From Deltaproteobacteria bacterium (GTDB taxonomy: Bacteria > Desulfobacterota > BSN033 > UBA1163), in contig VGRU01000033.1 of assembly GCA_016875255.1 (NCBI GenBank), forward strand, positions 1-23,107: a DNA stretch of 23,107 nucleotides, written 5' to 3'. The translations under genes were made by a program, and so were the position numbers. The notes under the pieces were generated by a model. It worked only from the letters and a program-made list of their open reading frames with translations, was not told where the DNA came from and ran no database searches. Shown here piece after piece: positions 1 to 7,566 of this stretch (position 1 is the stretch's first letter; each line of letters starts with the position of its first letter).

Positions 1-266
1 CAAAAAATTGAGTTAAACGGACATGGGTGAATCGTTCGGAAAGGGTTCGAGGCGAACCTTCAGGCATATGGGCACACACGTATCGAACCCATACTGAAAT
101 TCACCTTGGGTGAAGTCCAGCGATTCCCCTAAGACATCCGGTTAACCGCCATTCGAAGCCTTGGAGAGCGATTTACCCATGGCCGTTTCTGCAACTGTAA
201 CGTTAATTCACAAAGTTTTGGTTCTTAAAACACCAACATTTCATCGCCACCTTGTACTTTAATAAT
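1..266. other. Non-coding stretch, nothing recognised
   Basis: I find no open frame of convincing length on either strand and no recognisable RNA gene. Two small palindromes are visible: GGTTC/GAACC at 44-58, and a perfect TTCACC/GGTGAA hairpin with a 3-base loop at 100-114. It could be the eroded end of a gene or repeat cut by the window edge. I assign no function. Confidence 0.4.
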
Positions 267-305
267 AAAAAAGCCGCTACCCGAAATTTACTTTCGGATA
301 GCGGC
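267..305 (-). terminator. Rho-independent terminator, distal copy
   Basis: On the minus strand a GC-rich stem (GCCGCTA pairing with TAGCGGC, extended by CCGAAA/TTTCGG past a single mismatch) with a short loop is followed directly by six T residues. It lies downstream of pyk and beyond the first terminator, so it would act as a backup. Confidence 0.75.
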
Positions 306-355
306 CCGACTATCTCAAACGACCCTCCAGAAATATTGAAATATTTCTGGACCCG
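267..355 (+). repeat. 89-bp double-hairpin repeat, copy 1
   Basis: This 89-base unit recurs at 402-490 with a single base difference (a T/C change in the spacer between its hairpins). It contains a long hairpin at 273-305 and a perfect 11-bp-stem palindrome at 327-350. A 46-base unrelated spacer separates the copies. A direct duplication of the terminator region downstream of pyk is the simplest reading; a small dispersed element inserted twice is the alternative. Confidence 0.9.
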
Positions 356-400
356 CCAAGTCTCCTTATTGAAGCACCTACGGGTACGAATCAAATTTAT

Positions 401-440
401 AAAAAAAGCCGCTACCCGAAATTTACTTTCGGATAGCGGC
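401..440 (-). terminator. Rho-independent terminator of the pyk operon
   Basis: The minus-strand transcript leaving pyk folds into a 7-bp plus 6-bp stem at 440-408 and then runs into seven T residues (407-401), which is the classic intrinsic terminator form. A separate palindrome at 462-485 would fold just before it. On the plus strand there is no T-run, so the signal is one-directional. Confidence 0.8.
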
Positions 441-490
441 CCGACTATCCCAAACGACCCTCCAGAAATATTGAAATATTTCTGGACCCG
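402..490 (+). repeat. 89-bp double-hairpin repeat, copy 2
   Basis: This is the pyk-proximal copy of the unit at 267-355. The hairpins lie at 408-440 and 462-485. Because the copies differ at one base in 89, the duplication is recent or is being homogenised. Reading frames through these copies are palindrome artefacts and are not called as genes. Confidence 0.9.
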
Positions 491-588
491 AAAATTATTC
501 TATTAAACTATTATTGTAATTGTCAAGACTTTTTTAGTTTTCTCATTTTGTTCACTCGATCGGGAGAGATGGGGTTGTGATGACGCAT

Positions 589-2016
589 CTACTCGACCAC
601 TTCCACTTTGATCAGGTTGGTGGTGCCGGGGATGCTGATTGGAACGCCTGCGATAATAATCACCCGATCCCCTTCTGATGCTATTCCCAACTCTTTCGGC
701 ATCCTCTTCGACCTTTCCAACATGTCATCCGTATCTTTCCATTCAGTGACGAGAACCGGATGAACTCCCCAGCAGAGGTTGAGCCTTCTAACGGTTGAGA
801 GATGCCGGCTCAAGGCAAGGATCGGCTGTTTTGGACGAAGCCTCGAAACCCACCTCGGGGTGCTTCCGGATTCGGTAGGCGTGACAATCACCGTGGCTCT
901 CACCTCCTGGGCTAAAAAAGAGGCCGCGCGGCTGATCGCCTGCGGAAGATCACTTTGCCCACCTATCCTTCTCTCTAAAAACCGATGATGGGGAAACTCC
1001 TCTTCCGCGGCCCGGGCGATCTTGGCCATCATCCCGGCCGCCTCAACAGGAAACCGGCCGCTTGCGGTCTCCTCCGAAAGCATCACCGCATCCGTCCCAT
1101 CGTAGATGGCATTGACTACATCTGTCACCTCTGCCCGGGTGGGCTGTGTGTGATCCACCATCGAGCGAAGCATCTGGGTGGCTGTGATCACAGGTTTTCC
1201 AAGTGCATTGGCTTTCCGGATCAGCATCTTCTGAACATTAGGGATCTTCTCAATCGGAGTCTCTATGCCCAGGTCCCCTCTTGCCACCATGATCCCATCA
1301 GAGGCCAACAAGATTCTGTCAATATCCTCCAGAGCCTCCTTTCGCTCGATCTTAGCAATGATAGGAATATCAGCCGATCTTTCTCTCAGGAACGTCTTTA
1401 CCCTTTCAAGATCGGATGCTTCTTTTACGTAAGAAAGCCCGACAAAATCAACGCCATTTTCAATCCCAAACATAAGGTCGCCTTGATCCTTCTCTGTGAA
1501 GGCTGAGGCTAAAATGGTGCCAGTAGGAAAATTGAGCCCTTTGTGGGAAGATAACCTCCCTCCTACAACGACCTTGCACTGGACATTTTGATCGTCCGAT
1601 TCAATAACCTGGAGTTCAATCATACCATCGGCAAGAAGAATCCTGTCCCCAGCCCTCACTTCCTGGGGAAGAGAAGGATAGGAGATAGAAGCCTTTTTCT
1701 CATCGCCCAGAAGCATTCGGGTGGTAAGAAGAAATTCTTCTCCCCGTTTCAATTCTACCCCGCTCTCCTTCATCCTTCCGATCCGAATCTTTGGTCCGGA
1801 GAGATCCTGAAGGATAGCAACAGGTCTTCCCAATCTGTCTGCGATTTCTCGTATGGCTTTGATCTTTTTAAAATGCTCCTGATGCGTCCCATGAGAAAAG
1901 TTGAGCCGGGCGATATTCATCCCTGCCCCGATCAGATGCTCCAGAACGTCTGGAGATTCGCTTGCTGGACCGATCGTGCAGACAATCTTCGTCTTCCGTT
2001 GATGGACGTCAACCAT
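589..2016 (-). CDS. pyk: Pyruvate kinase
   Basis: Pyruvate kinase catalyses the last step of glycolysis in the cytoplasm: phosphoenolpyruvate plus ADP gives pyruvate plus ATP. The 475-residue protein is the normal bacterial length and complete. The N-terminal barrel begins with TKIVCTIGPAS, and R37, N39 and S41 sit in the IARLNFSHG segment that binds phosphate and monovalent cation. The B domain spans roughly residues 70-165. The active-site motif IIAKIE gives catalytic K222 and metal ligand E224, and GDLG gives D248. The family motif ITATQMLRSM is at about 277-286, and DGTDAVMLSEETASG follows. The C-terminal domain starts near residue 335. The ATG is preceded by a GGAGAAGG ribosome site and overlaps the end of the upstream yihY-like gene by 8 bases, so translation is probably coupled. 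Duplicated terminators lie downstream. Confidence 0.97.
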   Translation of the reverse strand: MVDVHQRKTKIVCTIGPASESPDVLEHLIGAGMNIARLNFSHGTHQEHFKKIKAIREIADRLGRPVAILQDLSGPKIRIGRMKESGVELKRGEEFLLTTRMLLGDEKKASISYPSLPQEVRAGDRILLADGMIELQVIESDDQNVQCKVVVGGRLSSHKGLNFPTGTILASAFTEKDQGDLMFGIENGVDFVGLSYVKEASDLERVKTFLRERSADIPIIAKIERKEALEDIDRILLASDGIMVARGDLGIETPIEKIPNVQKMLIRKANALGKPVITATQMLRSMVDHTQPTRAEVTDVVNAIYDGTDAVMLSEETASGRFPVEAAGMMAKIARAAEEEFPHHRFLERRIGGQSDLPQAISRAASFLAQEVRATVIVTPTESGSTPRWVSRLRPKQPILALSRHLSTVRRLNLCWGVHPVLVTEWKDTDDMLERSKRMPKELGIASEGDRVIIIAGVPISIPGTTNLIKVEVVE

Positions 2017-2854
2017 TCACCTTCTCCTCTCCTTTCTCTAATAGAAAAACCGCTTCTGCTCCCAGGAGAACGATGACTGAAGAATAATAAACCCAGAAGA
2101 AGAAAACGATCAGGGCACTCAATGGACCATAGATCATCGAAAATTTTCCGATGTTGAAGACATACCATCCGAACAACTGCTTGGCGACTTCCCAGAAAAA
2201 ACTCGTATAGAGTGCGGTTTGAAAGGCCGTCTTAAAATGGATTTTTCGATTCGGGATGATCTTGTAAATCAGGAAGAACATCCAGAAGGTGAAGAGAAAG
2301 GGGAGAAGGTATTTTAAGAAGACACCGACGATAGGCCCCAGGTCCAGAGATGCTTGAATACGATAACGCTGAGCGTAAGTCATCAAGGACGTAAGGCCCA
2401 TGCTTACCAGGTGAGAGATCCCTGCCAGCCCGATCATCAAAAGGTCAATTACCTTCCCATGGAAGAGACCCCGTCCTTTTTTCACCTGGAAGATGATATT
2501 AAATGCCGTCCTCAAAGAGCTAAAGATCCAGGTGGAGGTCCAGAGCAGCCCAATGATCCCCAATATCCCGGCTATTTTGCGGCTCTGGATGATTCCCAGG
2601 AGGTTCTTCATAATTTTTGGATCCAGGGCAGGGGCAACCCCCTCAAGGTAAAGACGGATATGGTTCAGTACCTCTTTGGCGGAGTAGAGATAGGTTCCGA
2701 CCAAGGCCAGCAGGAGAAGGCTCAGGGGGATCAAACAGATGATGAGATTGAAGGTGATCCCTGCGGAGAGAAAAAACCCATGATCCCTATCAAATTTTCT
2801 AAGAACCGCCCAGAGAAATGTGAGTCTCCCTGAGATCCTTCTTTTCTTGCTCAT
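2009..2854 (-). CDS. YihY/BrkB family inner-membrane protein
   Basis: This 281-residue polytopic protein matches the YihY/BrkB (formerly ribonuclease BN-annotated) family. It has a basic N-terminus, a first hydrophobic segment around residues 30-55 with the typical SAGITFN and IPLSLLLLAL wording, a central GLLWTSTWIFSSLRTAFN region, and a C-terminal membrane pair ending in SALIVFFFWVYYSSVIVLLGAE. Five to six membrane segments are visible. The molecular function of the family is not settled; an earlier RNase assignment is regarded as wrong. The start ATG follows a modest AAAGG site. The stop codon lies inside the first codons of pyk, and the upstream lipoprotein gene ends 41 bases before this start, which suggests a three-gene operon. 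Confidence 0.9.
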   Translation of the reverse strand: MSKKRRISGRLTFLWAVLRKFDRDHGFFLSAGITFNLIICLIPLSLLLLALVGTYLYSAKEVLNHIRLYLEGVAPALDPKIMKNLLGIIQSRKIAGILGIIGLLWTSTWIFSSLRTAFNIIFQVKKGRGLFHGKVIDLLMIGLAGISHLVSMGLTSLMTYAQRYRIQASLDLGPIVGVFLKYLLPFLFTFWMFFLIYKIIPNRKIHFKTAFQTALYTSFFWEVAKQLFGWYVFNIGKFSMIYGPLSALIVFFFWVYYSSVIVLLGAEAVFLLEKGEEKVNG

Positions 2855-2895
2855 TAATACCTTTGTACTGTCCTCTTTCTGCTTGATGTAAGATT

Positions 2896-3507
2896 CTAAT
2901 AAGGATTCGAAAAGAAACCATCGAAGAGGTCGGTCAGCATTTGGTTGACGATGGCCTCAATCCTTTCCGGTGTCAACCTCGCAAAGGTAGCCTCTTTCTC
3001 CATTTCGATATTCCTCGTAAACACTTTCCCCTCTTTTTTCACGCCCAGATAAATGACGAATTGAATTGAAGTCTTCACACTCGTTCGAAAGGCACTAGCC
3101 TTCCCTTCCGTCCAGAACCGTTTGATGTCCACCTTCAGGACAGAATCAGTTCCGATGTTCTTCAGGGACTCAGGTTGCCCATCCCAACTCGATAGGGGGA
3201 CGGTCTTCACCCCAAAACGGGAAAGGGTAGAAGATATCGAATCGACCATCGCCTGATTTAAGGGAAAGGGTTCACTTTTGAAATAGCTTAAGGGTCCATC
3301 ATAGGGGGTATGGCGACCGATATAGAGTTGATCCGGACGCTCGTCTTTAAAGGGAACCACGCCAAGCATAGGGCCAATCTTCCCTGCCAGGGAGGATAAT
3401 TCTTTGACGGGTTGATATTCGATGCGGACAAGGTGCGTCCCTCCCTTTGCGCAACCGAAAACGAAAAAAAACATCAAAACGATTGAGAGCCAACGGTAGG
3501 GTTTCAT
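2896..3507 (-). CDS. Putative outer-membrane or periplasmic lipoprotein
   Basis: This is a 203-residue exported lipoprotein. I chose the internal ATG at 3507 rather than the longer frame from 3552 for two reasons. AGGAGGG lies 7 bases upstream of it, and the likely promoter (3551-3579) would start transcription inside the longer version. The signal peptide MKPYRWLS plus a hydrophobic stretch ends in VFGC, so C19 is the probable lipidation site. The mature part has alternating beta-like stretches (GVVPFKDERPD, DSVLKVDIKRFW, SIQFVIYLG) and an amphipathic C-terminus. The general look resembles YajG-type or ABC-auxiliary lipoproteins of unknown function, but I do not recognise a defined family with certainty. 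It is the first gene of the operon with yihY-like and pyk. Confidence 0.8.
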   Translation of the reverse strand: MKPYRWLSIVLMFFFVFGCAKGGTHLVRIEYQPVKELSSLAGKIGPMLGVVPFKDERPDQLYIGRHTPYDGPLSYFKSEPFPLNQAMVDSISSTLSRFGVKTVPLSSWDGQPESLKNIGTDSVLKVDIKRFWTEGKASAFRTSVKTSIQFVIYLGVKKEGKVFTRNIEMEKEATFARLTPERIEAIVNQMLTDLFDGFFSNPY

Positions 3508-3550
3508 GGATTTCCCTCCTGTTATTAAGTACGGGGTTAAGATATATTTC

Positions 3551-3579
3551 AATGTATCAGTTAGACCTCAAATTGTCAA
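3551..3579 (-). promoter_or_regulatory. Sigma70-like promoter of the lipoprotein-yihY-pyk operon
   Basis: On the minus strand a perfect TTGACA (3579-3574) is followed by a 17-base spacer and TACATT (3556-3551), which matches the -10 consensus at 4 of 6. Transcription would start near 3544, about 37 bases upstream of the chosen ATG, leaving room for the AGGAGGG ribosome site. Confidence 0.7.
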
Positions 3580-3679
3580 AATCACTTCTCAATGTGATGA
3601 TGTATTGACCTTGTTAGAGATTTATCTTTAAACGTGGCGCATACGGGGTTTACATCACGGCTCTTTTTCAGTTAAATTT

Positions 3680-3810
3680 ACCCCGTTAGAAAGCCCCGCT
3701 GCTTGCCCTGTGCGAAGCTTGACTTCTATCGGAGTGTGAGCCCCGTTAGAGACCGAAGGTCTTACGGGGTGAGCCTTCACGTTAGAAGGGCGAAGCTCTT
3801 TTAACGGGGT
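3680..3810 (+). repeat. 131-bp MITE-like element, copy A
   Basis: This 131-base element has imperfect terminal inverted repeats (ACCCCGTTAGAA at the left end, TTTTAACGGGGT at the right). It also has an internal hairpin of about 12 bp with a 2-base bulge, centred on GACCGAAGGTC. The same element, inverted and about 90% identical (about 13 differences by eye, no gaps), is at 7858-7988. It carries no coding frame. TTA on each side could be a short target duplication. It sits between the divergent lipoprotein and NfeD-like genes. Confidence 0.85.
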
Positions 3811-3840
3811 TACCCGTCAGCATCAATAAGTGTAGAACCG

Positions 3841-4257
3841 GTGACATTGATGAAGAGAAAGGAATGGTCTTTTCGGCTCATTTTGAGATACGCTCTATTT
3901 CAGATCCCGAGTCTGGTCATCCTCATCTCAATCCTTATTCTCATCCGCCAGTGGGTGGATCTTCCGACCTGGCTCATCTTGGCCTCCGTTGGCCTCTGGA
4001 TCATCAAGGATATTGCCCTTTTTCCTCTTGTCTGGCGGTCTTATGATCGAAGCCGGATCAAAGACGTCCATCAGCGAATTGGCGATGAAGCCATTGTAGA
4101 AACTTGCTTGGCGCCCTCAGGATATGTCCGTATCCGCGGAGAGCTCTGGCAGGCAGAAGTCGGAACAGGCGTTAAACCCGTTGAAAAGGGGGCAAGGGTC
4201 AGGGTTGAGGGAATCCAGGGAATCACATTATTGGTCAAGCCCTCACAAGGAGAATAA
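3841..4257 (+). CDS. Short NfeD-like membrane protein
   Basis: A 138-residue protein with two membrane segments (about residues 14-35 and 42-65) and a C-terminal soluble beta domain. The segment GYVRIRGELWQA, followed by G-rich strands and VRVEGIQGITLLV, is the OB-fold signature of NfeD family C-termini. NfeD proteins commonly partner SPFH/stomatin proteins in membrane quality control. Here the nearest SPFH genes (hflK and hflC) are about 7 kb away on the same strand, so no direct partner is adjacent. Start choice is uncertain: GTG at 3841 or ATG at 3850, and neither has a clear ribosome site. The gene is transcribed alone, immediately after repeat copy A and convergent with the channel-like gene. 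Confidence 0.75.
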   Translation: MTLMKRKEWSFRLILRYALFQIPSLVILISILILIRQWVDLPTWLILASVGLWIIKDIALFPLVWRSYDRSRIKDVHQRIGDEAIVETCLAPSGYVRIRGELWQAEVGTGVKPVEKGARVRVEGIQGITLLVKPSQGE

Positions 4258-4281
4258 GATGTCTATCTCTGAGATGACTGG

Positions 4282-4352
4282 ACTCCGGTCGTTGTGACTC
4301 GCCCACCAGGAGCGGGTCCGCCTCGGGCGGAAAACCGAGTTTTCACCGGAGT
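4282..4352. repeat. Three-part palindrome between convergent genes
   Basis: ACTCCGGT at 4282-4289 pairs with ACCGGAGT at 4345-4352. Inside lies a perfect CCGCC/GGCGG hairpin with a 3-base loop at 4318-4330, plus a weaker GACTCGC/GCGGGTC pairing. The layout could form a branched hairpin in RNA from either strand. It lies between the ends of two convergent genes, so a bidirectional terminator or mRNA 3'-end stabiliser is possible. There is no strong T-run. Confidence 0.6.
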
Positions 4353-4409
4353 GAGGAATCTTGATTTATTAGAGGTTCCCTTAAGAATTGAAAGGATTTA
4401 TTTTTCTAT

Positions 4410-5120
4410 CTAAATATGAGAAATATGGTCTTCTCCCTCCCCCTTCTTCTCCCTTCCTTTGTAATACCTTTCAAGAAAGTCCTTCGCCAATTCTCTCCCC
4501 CCCCATCCAAAGGCAAGGGCTAAGGCGAGGACAATGCCGCCGAACGTAATGGAAAAAGTCGCCACGATCACTTTCTCTGCGATGCCTAGATGATAGAGGG
4601 CCATCGTCAGGGAAAGGATAATGATGAACCAACGGACAATACGGCTGAGAAGTTTTGCGGATTCCATCTGTGCATTCACCGCAGCAATCAACGTGGCCTG
4701 ACCCAAAAAGATGGCAATCAAATATCCGATCACCAGAATCAGAATTCCTGCGAAGAGATTGGGGAGATAATTAAAAAAATGGGCAATAAAGTTCTGAGTG
4801 GCGGCCACCTCCAGGGCGTTAATCCCCAGGATGAGTGTGATGAGAATGATGATCCAATAGAAGAACCGGCTCAACAAATGGGCGGGAGAATAGGTCACTC
4901 CTCCTTTTGAGAGAATATCCGCGAACCCCCATTGTTTACTCACCCGGTCGAATTGAATCGTTTTCAGGAAATAGAAAAGGATTTTCTTAAAGACCCAGGC
5001 AATGATCAACCCGAGGATGAGAATGGTCATCATCGCCAGCACATTTGGAAAGAAAGTGATGACCTTCCCCAAAAATTTATTGAGAGAATCGATGATCGCA
5101 ACCCTCCATACTTCTCCCAT
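4410..5120 (-). CDS. MscS-related transmembrane protein (conserved TM helix repeats)
   Basis: A 236-residue, very hydrophobic protein with four to five membrane segments. Two of them have the form seen in the conserved TM-helix repeats attached to small mechanosensitive channels (NVLAMMTILILGLIIAWVFK and NLFAGILILVIGYLIAIFLG). The last helix, FGGIVLALALAFGWGGRELA, resembles the pore-lining TM3 of MscS-type channels. The soluble MscS beta domain is absent, so this is a channel-like protein rather than a standard MscS. The ATG at 5120 has AGGAGG 8 bases upstream; the GTG at 5129 would be too close to that site. The ribosome site overlaps the stop codon of the upstream glycosyltransferase, so the gene ends the osmolyte operon. 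A role in releasing solute on osmotic downshock is inferred from context. Confidence 0.75.
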   Translation of the reverse strand: MGEVWRVAIIDSLNKFLGKVITFFPNVLAMMTILILGLIIAWVFKKILFYFLKTIQFDRVSKQWGFADILSKGGVTYSPAHLLSRFFYWIIILITLILGINALEVAATQNFIAHFFNYLPNLFAGILILVIGYLIAIFLGQATLIAAVNAQMESAKLLSRIVRWFIIILSLTMALYHLGIAEKVIVATFSITFGGIVLALALAFGWGGRELAKDFLERYYKGREKKGEGEDHISHI

Positions 5121-5132
5121 AACATTCACCTC

Positions 5133-6386
5133 CTATTCGCCTTTCTTCCATCTCTCAACGAGATAAGGCTTCATCCCTTCGAAGACCTGACACAGGGATT
5201 CAATCTTTTTCTCCACCTCGATGGCTGAACTGTCCACATTTTCCTTCACAAAAGAGGCGACCTTCCCCAAATAGAGCGGGATCATCGATTTCAATAAATG
5301 CTCGCGATGAACAAGCCCCTGATGGTAGGCGATAGCAAATTCATAGATCAAACGGACCCACAGGTCATGGGGAAGGAAGAAGGCCTCGTCGGAAAGTTTC
5401 TCAATCGATTCGAGCCAGCGCGTCGTCTCGGCTGGCAACACCTTTCTCCATATCTCGATCAGATCCCTGACGCCTAACCGGAAGTTTCCGATCATTCGCT
5501 CCACATTAACCGACACGGGCTCCAACCCCACCTCATAATGGAAACCGAAGGTCGGGACAGACTGGGAGGTAAAACCTTGTTCCCATAATGTTTGATACTC
5601 TCCCATCAAGTAGTAGACCGAAGAGACCACCTGGGTGAACATGGGGCCCAGATCAGCCCCGGGGTCCTTGGCGTCGTGAAGTTTGGCGCCGAGATAAGAC
5701 TGGCAAACCTGATATCCCTCGGCAATGGCGAGCGTCGTCATCCAGATATCGATCCCAAAACGGGCGACGTCTGTTTCCCAGACCTCCTTGGTCAGGTAGA
5801 AATTCGCCAGCTTTCCGGAAAAACCAAAATCTCCCCCGATGGGTTGACGAATCCTTTTCCCATATAAAGTTCGGGTCAAGGGATAGACGATGCTGTTCGT
5901 AATCGTTCCGTCAAACTTATGCCGGGCATAGAGTGGAGCGACATAATCAAATCCCTCTTCAAAGACAGGCCTCACCAGAAGCTCAATCCATTCCGGCGTA
6001 ATGGACCTCAAATCCGAATCCACTACAACGCATGCTTTTGCTTTCAGACTCTTCGCTGCTTCGAAAATGGTTCGAAATGCGCTCCCTTTCCCAGGAACCC
6101 CATGATAGGGAGTGATGATTTTGTGAATAGGATGAACCGGATGAGAGGTGAGAATCGTTTTATAGTCTTCAATTTGAACCCTTCTGACTTCCTCCTGGGT
6201 TCCATCCGTGGAACCACCATCCGAATTGACTAAAACCGCCTTTGCCTTTGGAAAATATTTGGCAAGACCAGCCATCACGGCCCGAATGACATGACCGATG
6301 GTGTGGCTATTATTGTAGCTCGGGATTCCGACAAGAATATCGGCCTCTCTGACTTCCTCTAATTGTCCCTGAAATGGCGTCTTCAT
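5133..6386 (-). CDS. GT-A glycosyltransferase related to glycosylglycerate synthases
   Basis: A complete 417-residue GT-A enzyme. The N-terminus has VGIPSYNN (19-26) and NSDGGSTDGT (54-63), typical of family-2-like transferases. DSD at 123-125 is the metal and nucleotide-sugar motif. Downstream, RQPIGGDFGFS (180-190), GIDIWMTT (211-218) and KLHD with H237 line up with the order of acceptor, base and metal-ligand motifs in mannosylglycerate synthase (GT78) and GT81 enzymes. A helical C-terminal region follows. Its neighbour genes encode GpgS and a matching phosphatase, so it may add a second sugar to glucosylglycerate or its phosphate, or be an alternative glycosylglycerate synthase. Donor and acceptor cannot be read from sequence. 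It lies 16 bases after the preceding transferase gene. Confidence 0.85.
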   Translation of the reverse strand: MKTPFQGQLEEVREADILVGIPSYNNSHTIGHVIRAVMAGLAKYFPKAKAVLVNSDGGSTDGTQEEVRRVQIEDYKTILTSHPVHPIHKIITPYHGVPGKGSAFRTIFEAAKSLKAKACVVVDSDLRSITPEWIELLVRPVFEEGFDYVAPLYARHKFDGTITNSIVYPLTRTLYGKRIRQPIGGDFGFSGKLANFYLTKEVWETDVARFGIDIWMTTLAIAEGYQVCQSYLGAKLHDAKDPGADLGPMFTQVVSSVYYLMGEYQTLWEQGFTSQSVPTFGFHYEVGLEPVSVNVERMIGNFRLGVRDLIEIWRKVLPAETTRWLESIEKLSDEAFFLPHDLWVRLIYEFAIAYHQGLVHREHLLKSMIPLYLGKVASFVKENVDSSAIEVEKKIESLCQVFEGMKPYLVERWKKGE

Positions 6387-6402
6387 CCCTCTTCCTAAAC
6401 AC

Positions 6403-7566
6403 CTAAACCCAACAATCTTTTAATATTTCCCTGTTCTTCCCTCCCTGAAGCAGGTCCATCACCTTTGCCCATTCTTCCTGGAACTGGAGATATTTTATTT
6501 TCTTCCCATCTTTCCTTCGAAACAGGAGGCCGATATTATCCAAACACGATTTGGCCTTTTCCCGTTCCCCTCTACGACAATAGTCAAGTGACAAGAGCAG
6601 GGTAGTGAGAAAGGCTCTCGGATAGAGGGTCCACTTTAAGAAATACCCTGGGTAGGGATCAAGGTCAATGGCCAGTCCTCCTTTCGTCTTTTCCCGCTCA
6701 TAGAGGAAACGCTCGATGTCGCCTCTCAATTCCTCATGGAAATAGTCCCCTGTCCTTTTGGGATGGAGGTGTTTAATACGGAGTTCCCGGTCGAATAAGA
6801 GGCAAAAGCCAAGTTGGCTGGCATTGATGAGATAATCCGTATCTTCACCTCTCGGAATGTAAGGATCGAAAGGAACTCTCGAAAAGAGAGAGTGGTGAAG
6901 AACGAGGTTACCACCCAGAAGCATGGGGGAAGAGACAAGTCGGTCTTTTGAGGGGAGAATCCTCTCCCAGACCTCATTCATCCATCGGTTCTTATCCCAT
7001 AAGAACCTCCACCATAGAGGCTGTGGGGGTAGAAGGATCGTCCCATCCGCATTGACATAAAATCCCCCTTTTCCGCTCACCTTCTTCCCATTCCATCTCT
7101 GGTCCAAATATTCACAGGCGACCTTCAGATAGGCAGGGTCTTCCACGACCTCATCATTGTCGATAAAGATCGCTACATCGATGGCAAGGGCTTGGGCAAG
7201 GAGCAGACCCGTGTTACGAATCTTTGAAAAGCCCTTCAGGTCAATCAGGGACGACAATGTCCCGAATCCTTTTGGCTCGATCGCACGCTTCAAACCTTTC
7301 AAATGGACCGAAGAGAAGACAGCGGTCCCCCCTTCCCGGAGGCCCGCCACCTCTCTTCTCAAAACGCTATCCATCTCTGAAAGAAGAGCTTCTTCCTCCC
7401 TTCCGCTCAGGTCAAAACAGGCAAGGAGAAGGAGGGTGAATTCTTGGTCTTCCAAGATTCGTAGGCTCCTGATGGCTCTCCGAGTCAAATGGAGTCCTTC
7501 CGAAGAGGGAAGTTCATCCGGGTGGCTCAATCTGAGATAAACAGGGATGATGATTGCCTTATTCAT
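6403..7566 (-). CDS. GT-A type glycosyltransferase-like protein
   Basis: A 387-residue protein. The ATG at 7566 overlaps the lapA-like stop as ATGA. The longer frame from 7767 runs antiphase through lapA and is rejected. The start MNKAIIIPVYLRL resembles the first strand of GT-A folds. IFIDNDE with DND at 136-138 is a plausible metal-binding DxD-type motif. RGEDTDYL at 239-246 is the ED motif common near the active site of family-2 transferases, and LLGGN at 217-221 precedes it. The C-terminal third is helical, basic and not recognised. It is most likely a nucleotide-sugar-dependent transferase. Position between lapA and the second transferase suggests a shared pathway, but the product is unknown. 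Confidence 0.7.
   Translation of the reverse strand: MNKAIIIPVYLRLSHPDELPSSEGLHLTRRAIRSLRILEDQEFTLLLLACFDLSGREEEALLSEMDSVLRREVAGLREGGTAVFSSVHLKGLKRAIEPKGFGTLSSLIDLKGFSKIRNTGLLLAQALAIDVAIFIDNDEVVEDPAYLKVACEYLDQRWNGKKVSGKGGFYVNADGTILLPPQPLWWRFLWDKNRWMNEVWERILPSKDRLVSSPMLLGGNLVLHHSLFSRVPFDPYIPRGEDTDYLINASQLGFCLLFDRELRIKHLHPKRTGDYFHEELRGDIERFLYEREKTKGGLAIDLDPYPGYFLKWTLYPRAFLTTLLLSLDYCRRGEREKAKSCLDNIGLLFRRKDGKKIKYLQFQEEWAKVMDLLQGGKNREILKDCWV

Noticed and set aside
1..200. Possible structured RNA (tmRNA, RNase P or group II intron end)
   Set aside because: Short hairpins and a GGTTCGA stretch invite this, but none of the conserved core sequences of those RNAs is present.
203..506. Small open frames on both strands within the 89-bp repeats
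   Set aside because: They are read through palindromes and terminators, and the two strands give similar peptides because the DNA is self-complementary. There is no ribosome site or family similarity.
985..1506. 173-codon open frame opposite pyk
   Set aside because: It is a shadow of the conserved pyruvate kinase coding frame on the other strand and has no protein features of its own.
3680..3810. CRISPR-like repeat
   Set aside because: There are only two copies 4 kb apart in inverted orientation, with terminal inverted repeats and no spacer array.
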